Origin: Bretschneidera sinensis
Lineage: Eukaryota > Streptophyta > Magnoliopsida > Brassicales > Akaniaceae
DNA length: 64,000 nt
Reading direction: 5' to 3'
NCBI GenBank assembly: GCA_023935145.1
Contig: CM043701.1
Coordinates: 73,206,817-73,270,816 of the forward strand
Numbering within the stretch: the first letter of the stretch is position 1; each line of letters opens with the position of its first letter. The notes below the pieces were generated by a model. The model did no database searches and was not told where the DNA came from. It worked only from the letters and a program-made list of their open reading frames with translations. A program made the translations under genes and the position numbers. Positions 22,838 to 33,125 of this stretch are shown in pieces.

Positions 22838-24037
22838 TGTAAACCAATGTGCAAACCTAAGAGGGAGGTGAATTGGGTTTTAAATTTTTTTTTGCAAACA
22901 ACAACTAAGTTTTTAAGCACTTTAGAAAATAAAGCAATAACAATAGGTATTGTGGTGTTGGAAATTAAAGGAGTAAGGAAAAAAAAAAGAAGCAAACTCC
23001 GTTTATAGTGGTTCGGCAATATCGGTATTTATCCGATCCTACGTCCACTCTCTTCAAGGAACCTCCTTTAAGTATTCCACTAACAAATAGCTAAGCAACT
23101 TCATAGGTGTTTCCCAAATTGTAAAATGATCTCTTCCAATTAAGGAAGTCTATAAGGAAATGTTTTAACACCTAAACATTCTAAGAGTTATACCATCTCT
23201 TTCTTTTTACAATGTTTGAAATTAATTGAAGAGTACAAGAGAGATAACAATTAATGCATTACAAGAAAAGATTATCTCTCTTTCAAGAAGAAAAGCTTTA
23301 AAAATGGCTTTATAAGGTTTTTGAAAGCTTTAAAGAGTAATAAATAATTTCAAGAATGAATTGAATGTTCTTGTTCTAGTTATGTTTGCTAATTTATGAT
23401 GAGTTTATATAGCCTTAAACTCATATAGCCGTTACTCACAAAGTAAGGTTGTTGGGGAGTGGTTTGGAGTATTTAATGCTTTAAACGATGCTCAAAATTT
23501 TGAATTATAGTTGTTACACTCGAGCGTTCAGTCGACTAAAGAGTGTAACTCTATTTCATGTTTTAATCATTTAGTCGACTGAACTGATCCTTCAGTTGAT
23601 TGGGTCAAAAAGAAACAAAGTATGACCTTCATACAGTCGAGTGAAAGGTTAATTCAATTAATTATGTTATTCAGTCGACTTAGTGTTACATTCAGTCAAC
23701 TGAATCAGAAGAGCATGACTTTTTGTCCTTCATTTAGTTAACAGAATAGATATTTCAGTCAACTAAATCCTTTGAGACAGTCTTTTCAGTTTCATAAAAA
23801 CTTTACAGATTTAAGATTAAGTTCAAAGGCTTTAAACTAAAACATTTTGAAAACAATTGAGCCATTAATAAAGCTATATACTTTAAGAGAAGATTTACAA
23901 TCAAATAAACTACCTAGTAACTTCTAATCTTGTTCTTCAGTTTCTTCTCTTGAGGTGTGTGCATCTTTGTATGAAAAACCTTTAAATGCAAAATACTTAG
24001 ACAATTTGGTTAGATCAACTCATATTGGTTTTGTTAT
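22838..24037 (-). repeat. Element A 5' LTR, truncated at its U3 end
   Basis: Matches 1542-2824 from 22838 to about 24020. The match decays before the expected LTR start (TGTTGATCC in the other copy), and sequence of element D begins at 24038. TATATAAA at 23404-23411 (minus) and a palindrome array at about 23525-23765 are kept. Confidence 0.85.
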
Positions 24038-25249
24038 TGATAAGTATAATTTTTACATGATTTTTATTACTCATTTACTTATTAAAATTATCAGTTTTCT
24101 TTTATTTCTTTCGATTTTGTTTTATTTTTATTTATTTATTTTATTTGCTTGTGCCGTACTTTTTCTTATTTTGCGTTATATTTCCTTTTAGTTACTTTCC
24201 TATTTCATGTTTTCCTAGTTGTAGAAGTATTTCCCATTTCAGTGTCTTTCTTTTTTCCTAGAAGGATTAGTACTATTATACTTTCATTTTCTTTCCTATG
24301 AGCTTGCCTGTATATATGGCCGAGTGCTCTCTTACTGAGGAGACTTCAAATTTTTCCTAGACATTAATAATAAAAAGAGAAGAAGAAGAGGGTGGCTGCC
24401 AAGTCTCAATGAAGAGAGATCTTCAACAATCTTGAATGCTTCATCAACTTATTTCAAGCAAAAGAGTTTTATTCTCTTCTCTTTAGTTTTCTTTTGATGC
24501 ATTACAATAAGAACATAGTTGATTTCAGATTTTTTATGAACTAATTTTATTTTTCTAGGGCTTTGATGTAGTCAAGCTTTGAACACACAATTTAAATTCT
24601 AAGTTTTTTTATTTCAAAGTTTTTTTATGTTGAGTGTTTATCCTTGATCTTATTGCTTACAATTTTCTGGCCAATTATTGTTTGATTTATTAAATCATAA
24701 TGAAACCGAGAAGTAATTTGTGATTAGAAGCTTTTAGGATTAAACATCATTAGTTGAGCGAAAGATAGAGATACTTTACCGCAATTAGTGTGATTTTAGA
24801 AAAATCCAAAAAACTTAATGAATCTTCAAATAATTTAATTTACATAGAGATATGATGAATTATTAGGTGGACATATTTCTAATGTTATTCGAGAGAAAAC
24901 ATTGAATAATTAAGGGATTTATTTGTCATCAACTTGAAAATTTGGAATTTTATAACAAGGAATAATAAATTGTGTGGGATTAGCTAGGTGAAATCAGAAG
25001 CTCTAGATTTATTTTTATTATCTCTACAACCTTAAGTTTTATTCTCTTTTCTTTTAATTTATCTTTTTCAAACACTTTAGTTTAATTTAGGTGGTAAAGT
25101 CTTTAAAATTTTGGTTTTATTTCCAAATAGCAAATAATTTGGAAAATTTCAATACTCAGTAGCAATTAGTCCTTGTGGGTTCGACATTTTTTTCTTTAAA
25201 ACTTTACTATTTGTTGCGATTTTGTTCACTTGTAAATATTTTCACACCA
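24038..25249 (+). repeat. Element D 5' LTR
   Basis: Starts TGATAAGTAT, like the LTR start of element B. Ends CACCA just before AGTTTTTGGCACCGTTGCCG. A possible TATA is TGTATATATGG near 24309. No second copy exists in the window, so the ends rest on motif comparison. Confidence 0.7.
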
Positions 25250-25275
25250 AGTTTTTGGCACCGTTGCCGAGGACT
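25250..25275 (+). other. Element D primer-site region
   Basis: AGTTTTTGGCACCGTTGCCG, the conserved post-LTR motif of this Gypsy group, differing at only two positions from the B version. Confidence 0.75.
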
Positions 25276-25399
25276 AATTATTTGTAATTGATATTGATAC
25301 TAGTTATATTGTTACTAATTTAGATTTTCTTTTAGATTGGTGAATAGATCTCAGTTTTTCTTTTCTTTTATTTTTATTTCAGGATTTAGAAGTGTATAA

Positions 25400-26990
25400 C
25401 CCGATCTAAACCATTAGAGTCTACACTTTTTTATCCTGAGATTTGGAGACCTTTGCGTCAAATCAAGAAAAAGAAGAAGCAAGAAGTTACCACACCTGCC
25501 ATCACTATGGCAGATCAGCATAATTGAGAGGCGAATAATGCTTTAAGGGACTATGCTATACCCTCGGTTAATGGGGCTACATCTAGCATATGGAGGCCGC
25601 CTATACAAGCTAATAATTTCGAGATTAAGTCGGCGATAATTCAATGATACAACAAACTATTCAATTTGGGGGGCTGTAGTAGGAGGATCCTAATGTTCAT
25701 ATCGCAAATTTTTAGAAATTTGTGACACCTTCAAGCATAATGGAGTGACAGATGATGCTATTCGTTTGAGACTTTTCCCTTTTTCACTCAAAGAAAAAGT
25801 GAAAGCCTGGCTGAATTCTTTACCACCTAGTGTCATTACTACATGGGAGGAGTTAGCACAAAAAAAAAATTGACAAAGGATTTCCCTCCGACGAAGACAG
25901 CAAAACTAAGGAATGATATTACCACATTCACTCAATTTGAAAATGAATCTTTGTATGAAGTAGGGGAGAGGTACCAAGATTTATTACAAAAGTGTCCTCA
26001 TCATGATCTTCCGACATGGCTTCAAGTTCAAACATTCTATAATTGTTTGGGAGCTACAAACAGGTCCATGATTGATGTAGTAATTGGAGGGGCTTTAATG
26101 AGTAAAATTCATGAAGCAGCTTATAAACTTTTGGAGGAATTGGCATCCAACAACTATCAATGGCCTTCAGAGAGAGCAATGCAAGAAAGGCAGCTAGAGT
26201 TTTTGAACTTAATTTTATTACCACATTAGCAGCACAAATGGAAAATTTATCTAAACAACTAGGTAAGATGAATGTTAATGTTATTCAAACTAATATTGTG
26301 TGTGATTATTGTGCAGGAAATCACTCAAGTATCGATTGCCAAGTGGGAAATTCGTTTGCTCAACCAAATTCTGAACAAGATAATTACGTGTCCAATTTCC
26401 AATGTTAAAACAATCCTTATTCAAACACATTCAATCTCGGATGAAAAAATCACCCAATTTTTCCTGGAGCAACAATCAAGGGGCAACTAGACCACCTCAA
26501 AATTTTCCACAGCAAGACAAGAAGCTGACATTCGAGGAGATGTTCACGCAATACATGCAGAAGACAGATTTGGCGATCCAAAACAATTCGACTTCAATTC
26601 GTAACCTTAAGGCTCAAATTGGTCAGCTTTCATTCATTCTTACAAAGAGGATAACAGGAACTTTACTGAGCAATACCGTTACTAATCCTAAGGAACATGT
26701 CAAAACAATAGCATTGAGAAGTGGGAGGACAATTGAGCAGCCACAAGGAGCAAGTACCGAGCAAGATAAAGCTGAAAATCATGTGGAGCCCGAGCCAAAG
26801 ATGGGGGAATTGGAGCAGCAAGTGGACGACCAGCAAGCTAAAAATTCTAAAGCGAATAAAGAAGCTTTAAAACCCACGAATTCCAGGGAGTTTACATTTA
26901 AAACTAATTCTCATTCAATTTATGATCCACTTATTCCTTTTCCTCAAAGACTTAAAAAAATAATAATTTAGATAATCAATTCTCTAAATT
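25400..26990 (+). pseudogene. Element D gag
   Basis: Broken Gypsy gag. Fragments in order: an N-terminal domain around 25500-25700 with several stops; the gag core at 25720-26230 (FPFSLKEKVKAWLNSLP, ETARLRND-like KTAKLRNDITTFTQFENE, YEVGERYQDLLQKCPHHDLP, QTFYNCLG); a zinc-knuckle-like CDYCAGNHSSIDC near 26300 (C-x2-C-x4-H-x4-C); and a C-terminal part at 26402-26971 with KTIALRSGRTIEQP before protease. The frame shifts at about 25860, 26230 and 26400. Confidence 0.8.
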
Positions 26991-27000
26991 TCTTAGTATT

Positions 27001-28429
27001 TTTAGGCAATTGCATATTAATATTCCTCTTATTGAAGCCAAATGCCTAAATATACTAAGTTTTTTAAGGATATTTTATCAAACAAGCGAAAGTCGGAAGA
27101 GCATGAGACTGTGATGTTAACCGAAGAGAGTAGTGCAATTTTACTAAAAAATTTACCTCCAAAATTGAAAGATCTAGGGAATTTTATGATTCCTTGCACT
27201 ATAGGAAATTCTTATTTTGATAAAACTTTATGTGTTTTAGGAGCAAGTATTAATCTTATGCCTTTTTTGGTTTTCAAGAAGTTAGGTCTTAGAGAAGCAA
27301 AACCTACTACAGTCTCTTTACAATTGGCAAACAGGTCTATCAAGCACTCACGAGGACTCATTGAAGATATTTTGGTGAAGGTTGACAAGTTTATTTTTTC
27401 GACGGATTTTATTGTGCCAGACATGGAGGAGGATGAGGAAATACTTTTGATTTTGGGGTGACCTTTTCTTACTACAGGGAGAACTTTAATTGATGCCCAA
27501 CAAGGGAAACTTATTTTAAAGGTTAATGATGAGCATGTTACTTTTGATGTATTTAAGGCTATGGATTTTCCTTCCGAATTACATTTATTTTCAAATTAGT
27601 GACATAGACTTAGTAGTGGCCGAGACCTATAGGGCTAGATTTTCAAAACTGCCACTTGAGGTGTGTCTTACTCATTCTACAACTCTTGAATCCAAGAATA
27701 AAGAGGATATGGAGCATGTAAGGTATTTGGAAGCTACACCATCCTTTCATCCTTCTATAAAGCCGAAATCGAAAGAGCTAGATTCATCTATGCTGATATT
27801 TTCAAGTAAAGAACCACCAAAACTTGAGCTCAAACCGCTTCTGTCAAATTTGAGGTATGCTTTCTTAAGCCAAGACTCTACTTTTTCAGTTATTATTAAT
27901 GATTCTTTAAGTGATGTAAAGGAAGAAAAGTTACTAAGAGTTTTAAGGGAGTATAAGATGGCTATAGGATGGACAATCTCAGATATCAAAGGAATTAGTC
28001 TTTCGATTTGTATGCATAAGATTTTAATGGAGGATAGTTTTAAGCTGATATTTCAACCGCAATGGAGATTGAATCCATCAATACAAGAAGTGGTGCATAA
28101 AGAAGTATTGAAGTTCTTAGATGCTGGAATTATCTATCCAATCTTAGATAGTGCATGGTTAAGTCCAGTTCAAGTGGTCCCAATGAAAAGAGGAATAACT
28201 GTGGTAAAGAATGACAACAATGAACTTATACCAACAAGGACAATCATGAGATGACAAGTATGCATAGATTATCAAAGACTTAATGATGCAACTCGAAAAG
28301 ATCATTTTCCATTGCCTTTTAACGACCAAATGTTAAAAAGACTCGCTGGCCATGCTTACTGTTGTTTTCTAGATAGGTATTCCGGATACAATCAAATCAT
28401 AATTGCTCCCGAAGATCAAGAAAAGACTA
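27001..28429 (+). pseudogene. Element D protease and reverse transcriptase, N-terminal part
   Basis: 27042-27461 is the protease region: FMIPCTIGNSYFDKTLCVLGASINLMPFLVFKKLGL, in which the catalytic D-x-G position reads VLGAS and so is mutated, followed by LQLANRSIKHSRGLIEDILVKV. 27526-28254 leads into RT (EVLKFLDAGIIYPILDSAWLSPVQVVPM), with a stop after RTIMR. The next stretch has VCIDYQRLNDATRKDHFPLPF and CFLDRYSGYNQI. RT is interrupted at 28429 by solo LTR H and resumes at 29480. Confidence 0.85.
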
Positions 28430-29474
28430 TGTTGGAAATCACCTTAGCAAGATGCCCAGGTGGTGATCTTCCAAACACCCAAGTCTTGAATGACTTATAG
28501 AAAGAAAAACAGCAATCGAACACAAGAACAGAAAATCAAAGAAAGAAACGAAGACAAGCAATTTGTTGTCGAGGTTCGGCAATGTGCCTACGTCTCCGTG
28601 AGTTCCTCCGAACTCTCTGCACTATCGCAATGGTTCTTACAAAGTTACAGCAATCCCCTTCAAGAATCCAAGTTCTTGAAGAAACAAGAAGAGAACTAGA
28701 AAGTGATAGTCATATTACAAAGTCTTCTATCAATTCTATACTATCCTCTCTTCTTTACAACCAACCTAACAAAGAGTCCCTCTTGTGTTTAAGTCTCTCT
28801 ACACAATTCTCTCTCTGTGTTTACAATGATCTCACAATGTCACAACCTGTGTGGTTCTCTCACAAATAACTCTCTTGTTGTTCTATTATTCTCTCATTAA
28901 AATGAGGCCTTGAGAACCCTTTTATAGCCTCTTAATTCTTGGACATTCTTGTGATTCATTATTGACCCTTTGATCTTGTTCTCCCTTTAATCTCAGCCTT
29001 TAATCATCCTCCAAGTGACGCTGTGCATTTTGGCTTTGTGCGCACATCATTTGAACTGCCTTGAAGCCTGCTGCATGTGTGTGCAGTAGTGTACTGTGCG
29101 CTGCAGTGCTCAAATGGTGAGGCGCGGCGCTGAGGCAGGGTTGGAAGGGAAGCTTGCTGGAGGGCGCGACACTGGTGCTGTGTGCCGCAGCGCTGGCGAG
29201 GACCTGGTGCGCTACTTGCTGTGAGGCACAGCGCTGGGTGGGGTGCGCTGCGCCCTGACCTGATGCTGCTGCCTCCAGATGTTGTGCACACTAGCTTCTG
29301 CCTAGGTGCAAAAGTGCACACACTAGTGCGCATGGCCTTCCCATCTCCAAAGTGATGCACACACCAGTGTGCAACCTTTTAACTTGCTGAAATTTGATAT
29401 TCCACAATTGGTTTGGATTTTAACCAACCTTATACCATGTTTGGATATGTTTAAAACTTAGATAAATAACAACA
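28430..29474 (-). repeat. Solo LTR H (Copia-like) inserted in element D
   Basis: A 1045-bp sequence with TG...CA ends and terminal inverted TGTTGG/..AACA, flanked by a perfect 5-bp duplication GACTA (28425-28429 and 29475-29479). It splits the RT of D exactly between codons for EDQEKT and TFTCPYRNF. No coding domain, primer site or polypurine tract is inside, so it is a solo LTR left by recombination. Minus-strand CTATAAAAGG at about 28918-28927 gives its orientation. The segment 29010-29345 is GC-rich and CpG-rich, unlike the rest of the window. The Copia assignment rests on LTR terminal style only. Confidence 0.88.
28917..28931 (-). promoter_or_regulatory. Solo LTR H TATA box
   Basis: Minus-strand GAGGCTATAAAAGGG, a strong plant TATA context, in the middle of the LTR. 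Confidence 0.6.
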
Positions 29475-31771
29475 GACTACTTTCACGTGTCCTTATAGAA
29501 ATTTTGCATACAGTAGGATGCCTTTTGGTCTTTGCAATACTCCAGCCACATTTCAGAGATGCATGATTCCCATTTTCTCCTACATGGTGGAAAAATTTAT
29601 AGAAGTATTCATGGATGACTTCTCGGTTTTTGGTTATTCTTTTAATAATTGTTTATCTAACTTGTCTTTGGTTTTGTAACGATGTGAGGAGACTAATTTA
29701 GTTTTAAACTGGGGAAAATGCCACTTTATGGTCGTCGAAAGGATAGTGCTTAGCTATCGAATTTCATTCAAGGAATTGAAGTCGATATAGCCAAAATAGA
29801 TGTTATTGACAAACTCCCACCACCGGCCAATGTGAAAGGTGTGAGAAGTTTCTTAGGTCACGCTGGGTTTTATAGATGGTTCATTAAGGTTTTTTCTCAA
29901 ATTACTAAACCTCTTTGAAATCTTTTGATTAAAGATACATGATTTTATTTTTCTCATGAATGCTTGCATGCTTTTGAAACATTGAAAAATAAATTAATTT
30001 CAGCACCTATAATTGTTTCACCGAATTGTAATTTACCTTCTGAATTGATGTGTAATGCTAGCGATTTTGCTATAGGGTCTGTTTTAAGGCAGAGAAAAGA
30101 TAAAAATTTTCATGTTATTTATTATGCAAGTAGGACTTTAACAGAAGCTCAACTTACTTATGCTACTACTAAAAAATAATTATTAGCGGTTGTTTCTGCT
30201 TTTGACAAATTTTGTTCTTACTTTATAGGTTAGAAGGTGGTTGTCCATACTGATCACTCTGCTATTAAGTACTTGCTTATGAAGAAGGATGCTAAACCAA
30301 GATTATTTCGATGGATTTTGCTTCCACAAGAATTTTATTTGGAGATCCAGCACAAGAAGGGTACCAAAAATTTGGTGGCAGATCACTTGTCCCAAATTGC
30401 GCCTAAGGGTGCAAATGATGAGCAACAATTACCAATTAATGAAACATTTTCAGATGAGCATTTAATGGTTATACAGGTTGTTCCATGGTATGCCAACATA
30501 GCCAACTACTTGGTGTCGCGAATTCTACCTCTCGGGATGACATATCAACAAAAGAAGAAGTTCTTCTTCGACTTGAAGTATTATTTTTGGGAAGAACCTT
30601 TTCTATTTTGACATTTTGCAGATTAGATAATTAGGAGACGTGCACCCAAAGAAGAGATGGAGAGCATACTCCGACATTGCCACTCATTGGAAGTGGGCGG
30701 CCACTTTGGTGGAGCAAAAACAGCAGCAAAAATTTTGCAATCCGGGTTTTATTGGCCTTCTATTTTTAAAGATTCTTTTAACTTTATTAATTTATGTGAT
30801 CATTGTCAACAGGTTGGGAATATTTCTAGGAAACATGAGATGCCTTTGAATAATATTTTAGTGATTGAATTGTTTGATGTTTGAGGGATATATTTCACGG
30901 GTCCTTTCCCATCTTTTTATTCTAACAAATTTATTTTAGTGGTTATAGATTACATCTCTTAAGTGGGTGGAAGCTGCTACTTTGTCGACCAATGATGACA
31001 AGATTTTGGTGAATTTTCTTTGAAAAAATATATTTTCCCGATTTGGCACTCCAAGGGCGATAATTAGTGATGGTGGGAATCATTTTTGCAACTGTCCATT
31101 TGAAGCTTTACTTACTAAGTATGAAGTTACTCATCATTTGGAAACACTATATCATCCTCAAACAAGTTGTCAAGTTGAGGTGTCCAATAGGGAGTTGAAG
31201 CGTATACTTGAGAAGACTGTTAGTATCTCACGAAAGGATTAGGCACGAAGGTTAGATGATGCATTATGGGTATATAGGACAACATTTAAAACATCGATTA
31301 GAATGTCACCTTATCAGCTAGTTTATGGAAAAGCATGCCATTTACCTGTGGAGCTAGAACATAGAGCTTCTTGGGCGATAAATACACTTAATTTTGATTT
31401 AATGGTTGTGGGTGAGAAAAGTATGTTGCAAATTAATGAGATGGATGAGTTGCACAATGATGCTTATGAGAATGCTCGGATTTACAAGGATAAAACTATA
31501 AGATGGCATGATAAGCATATTTTGATAAAGGAGTTTGAAGTGGGGCAGAAAGTTTTATTATTCAATTCAAGACTTCAATTTTTTTTCGGGAAAGTTGCGA
31601 TATAGGTGGTCGAGACCATTTGTTGTGACTCGTGTTTTTCCATATGGAGTAGTTGAAGTTCATCGTGAGACAAAAAGAACATTCAAGGTTAATGAACAGA
31701 GGTTAAAGTCTTATATGGATGGAGAATTTAGCACGCAAAAGTTTTTCATCAATCTCGTCAATCCTAAATAA
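29475..31771 (+). pseudogene. Element D reverse transcriptase C-terminal part, RNase H and integrase
   Basis: RT resumes after H with FAYSRMPFGLCNTPATFQRCM and VFMDDFSVFG (catalytic MDD intact). RNase H at about 29960-30420 reads HAFETLKNKLISAPI, CNASDFAIGSVL, VVHTDHSAIKYLL and NLVADHLSQI. Integrase: a zinc-finger part near 30650-30830 (ILRHCHSLEVGGHFGGAKTA, CDHCQQVGNIS); a core near 30950-31210; and the C-terminal part at 31303-31771 ([42 protein letters not shown]). Stops and frameshifts occur at about 29690, 30178, 30609 and 31602, so the protein is not made. Confidence 0.86.
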
Positions 31772-33125
31772 GGATTTGGAGAATGTCTAGCTATAGATTT
31801 TAAACAAAGCGCTTTTTGGGAGGCAACCCAAGTTTTTTCTTCTTTTTCTCTTTAATTTTTTTTTTTGTTTAATCTTTTTAATTTTGTTTTCATCTTGTAG
31901 GTTTGCATAAGTTTGGGGGCTCTTCAATGTGTTACACGATTTCACTTTCAAGGACAACATTCAATTGGAAATTGGGGGAGCACTTCTTACCTTTTCTTAT
32001 TCTTTTTCTTTTTTCTCATTGAGGACAATGTATTATTTAAGTTTGGGGGAAGGGAGTTTATGTTTATCTATAAAATAAATAAAAAATCTTTGTTTTTGGT
32101 TTGATGAATAAAAAATCCTATGATAAGAATATGGTTGAAATTGATTATAATTTTTAGGAAAATGCTTATTGATTGAGTCTATTTGTTAATCCTTAACTTG
32201 ATTTTTCTTAATTTGAGATTTTCTATATTCAACCCATGTTATCATAATTATTAATTGTTTTGCATACCTATAGAAATTTTATGTGAATATTATAAATTTG
32301 TATGGTCTCAACAAACTCTAGAACTTTTTTTATGACACTGGAGACGAAATCCTAGACAAAATATTTCTTGGGAAATGATTTAGGCATTCTTTGAATCGAT
32401 CGAGCCTTTCAAGCTTACCTATTTATCTTTATCCCTAGTCACCCCTTTGAGCTTTGTTGAATTATACTTTGGCCTTATATTTTTTTTTATATAAAACATC
32501 ATATTCCCTACCCTATTGGAGCTTAAACACTGATTTCCTTACCTTTCAAAAGAACTAAGTTTACACAAAGTCAGAAGAGCATGGAAGGTGTGAGAGGTAG
32601 AAAGTTTACAAGTAAATTTTATCACATCCCATGTTATCAAAGTCATGAGATTGGGGGTGTGAAAAGTAAACAAGGTGTTGGGAAGTTTTAAAAATAATTA
32701 AAAAATAAATAAACATAAGGGTAACCTTTGAAAGAACGATAAAGATAGGTGTTTTGAGAGATTCAAATGATTGAGAAGAAATGTATATGTTAGAAGTGAG
32801 TATGCTCTATTTGTTTTGTTTGTGTTCAAAATTAAGTTCTCTTGCTTCGTTTGAATCCTATCTTTTCTTTGTAGCCCTCACCTTAGCCTTACATTATAAG
32901 CCTAATAAAGACCTATTGATCCTTGGTAATATTTGAAAAACAAGCCTATGGAGTTTGAATTATCAATTTCATAACTAAAGATCTATTATATATTTACTTG
33001 TTTGCATAAAATCATCTGGGAAGCTAATAATGAAGTGAGAATGATAGGTATGCATGAATGAGAGGATTGATAATGAGGTGGAATTGAGTTTTGAATTAAC
33101 TTTTGGACTTGTGTGATATTGAATG
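31772..33125 (+). other. Element D 3' untranslated region, cut before the 3' LTR
   Basis: No coding frame. Contains three polypurine-like motifs (AAGTTTGGGGGCTC near 31909, AATTGGGGGAGC near 31967, AAGTTTGGGGGAAGGG near 32038), the last preceded by GAGGACAATGTATTATTT as in elements B and C. The sequence changes to minus-strand integrase of element E at about 33125 without a second LTR. Confidence 0.65.

Larger units (their letters stand above)
1542..24037 (-). mobile_element. Element A: Sirevirus-like Copia retrotransposon, interrupted by B and C
   Basis: A Copia element read on the minus strand, bounded by related LTRs at 1542-2824 (3') and 22838-24037 (5', truncated). Order in its own direction: LTR, primer-binding site, gag with zinc knuckle, protease, integrase, reverse transcriptase, RNase H, a spacer, an envelope-like ORF, polypurine tract, LTR. 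Pol before an extra envelope-like gene, with LTRs near 1.2 kb and a total near 10 kb, fits the Sirevirus (SIRE/Maximus) lineage. The span is 22.5 kb because elements B (6558 bp) and C (5939 bp) sit inside it; removing them and one copy of each target duplication leaves about 10.0 kb. All reading frames contain stops or frameshifts. A target duplication could not be tested because the 5' LTR is cut at 24037 by element D. Confidence 0.88.
24038..33125 (+). mobile_element. Element D: Athila-like Gypsy retrotransposon, 3' LTR missing
   Basis: Plus-strand Gypsy element: 5' LTR 24038-25249, primer-site motif, gag (about 25400-26990), protease and reverse transcriptase (about 27000-28429), solo LTR H inserted in RT, then rest of RT, RNase H and integrase (29475-31771) and a 3' untranslated region. 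Integrase after RNase H confirms Gypsy order; RT wording (CFLDRYSGYNQI, RMPFGLCNTPATFQRCM, FMDDFSVFG) is Athila-like. The expected second LTR is absent: near 33125 the sequence passes into the integrase of element E on the other strand. Many stops and frameshifts. Confidence 0.85.

Noticed and set aside
29004..29360. 118-codon minus-strand open frame rich in Cys, Ser, Arg and Gln
   Set aside because: It lies wholly within the GC-rich core of solo LTR H, and its length follows from high GC rather than coding; no domain was recognised.
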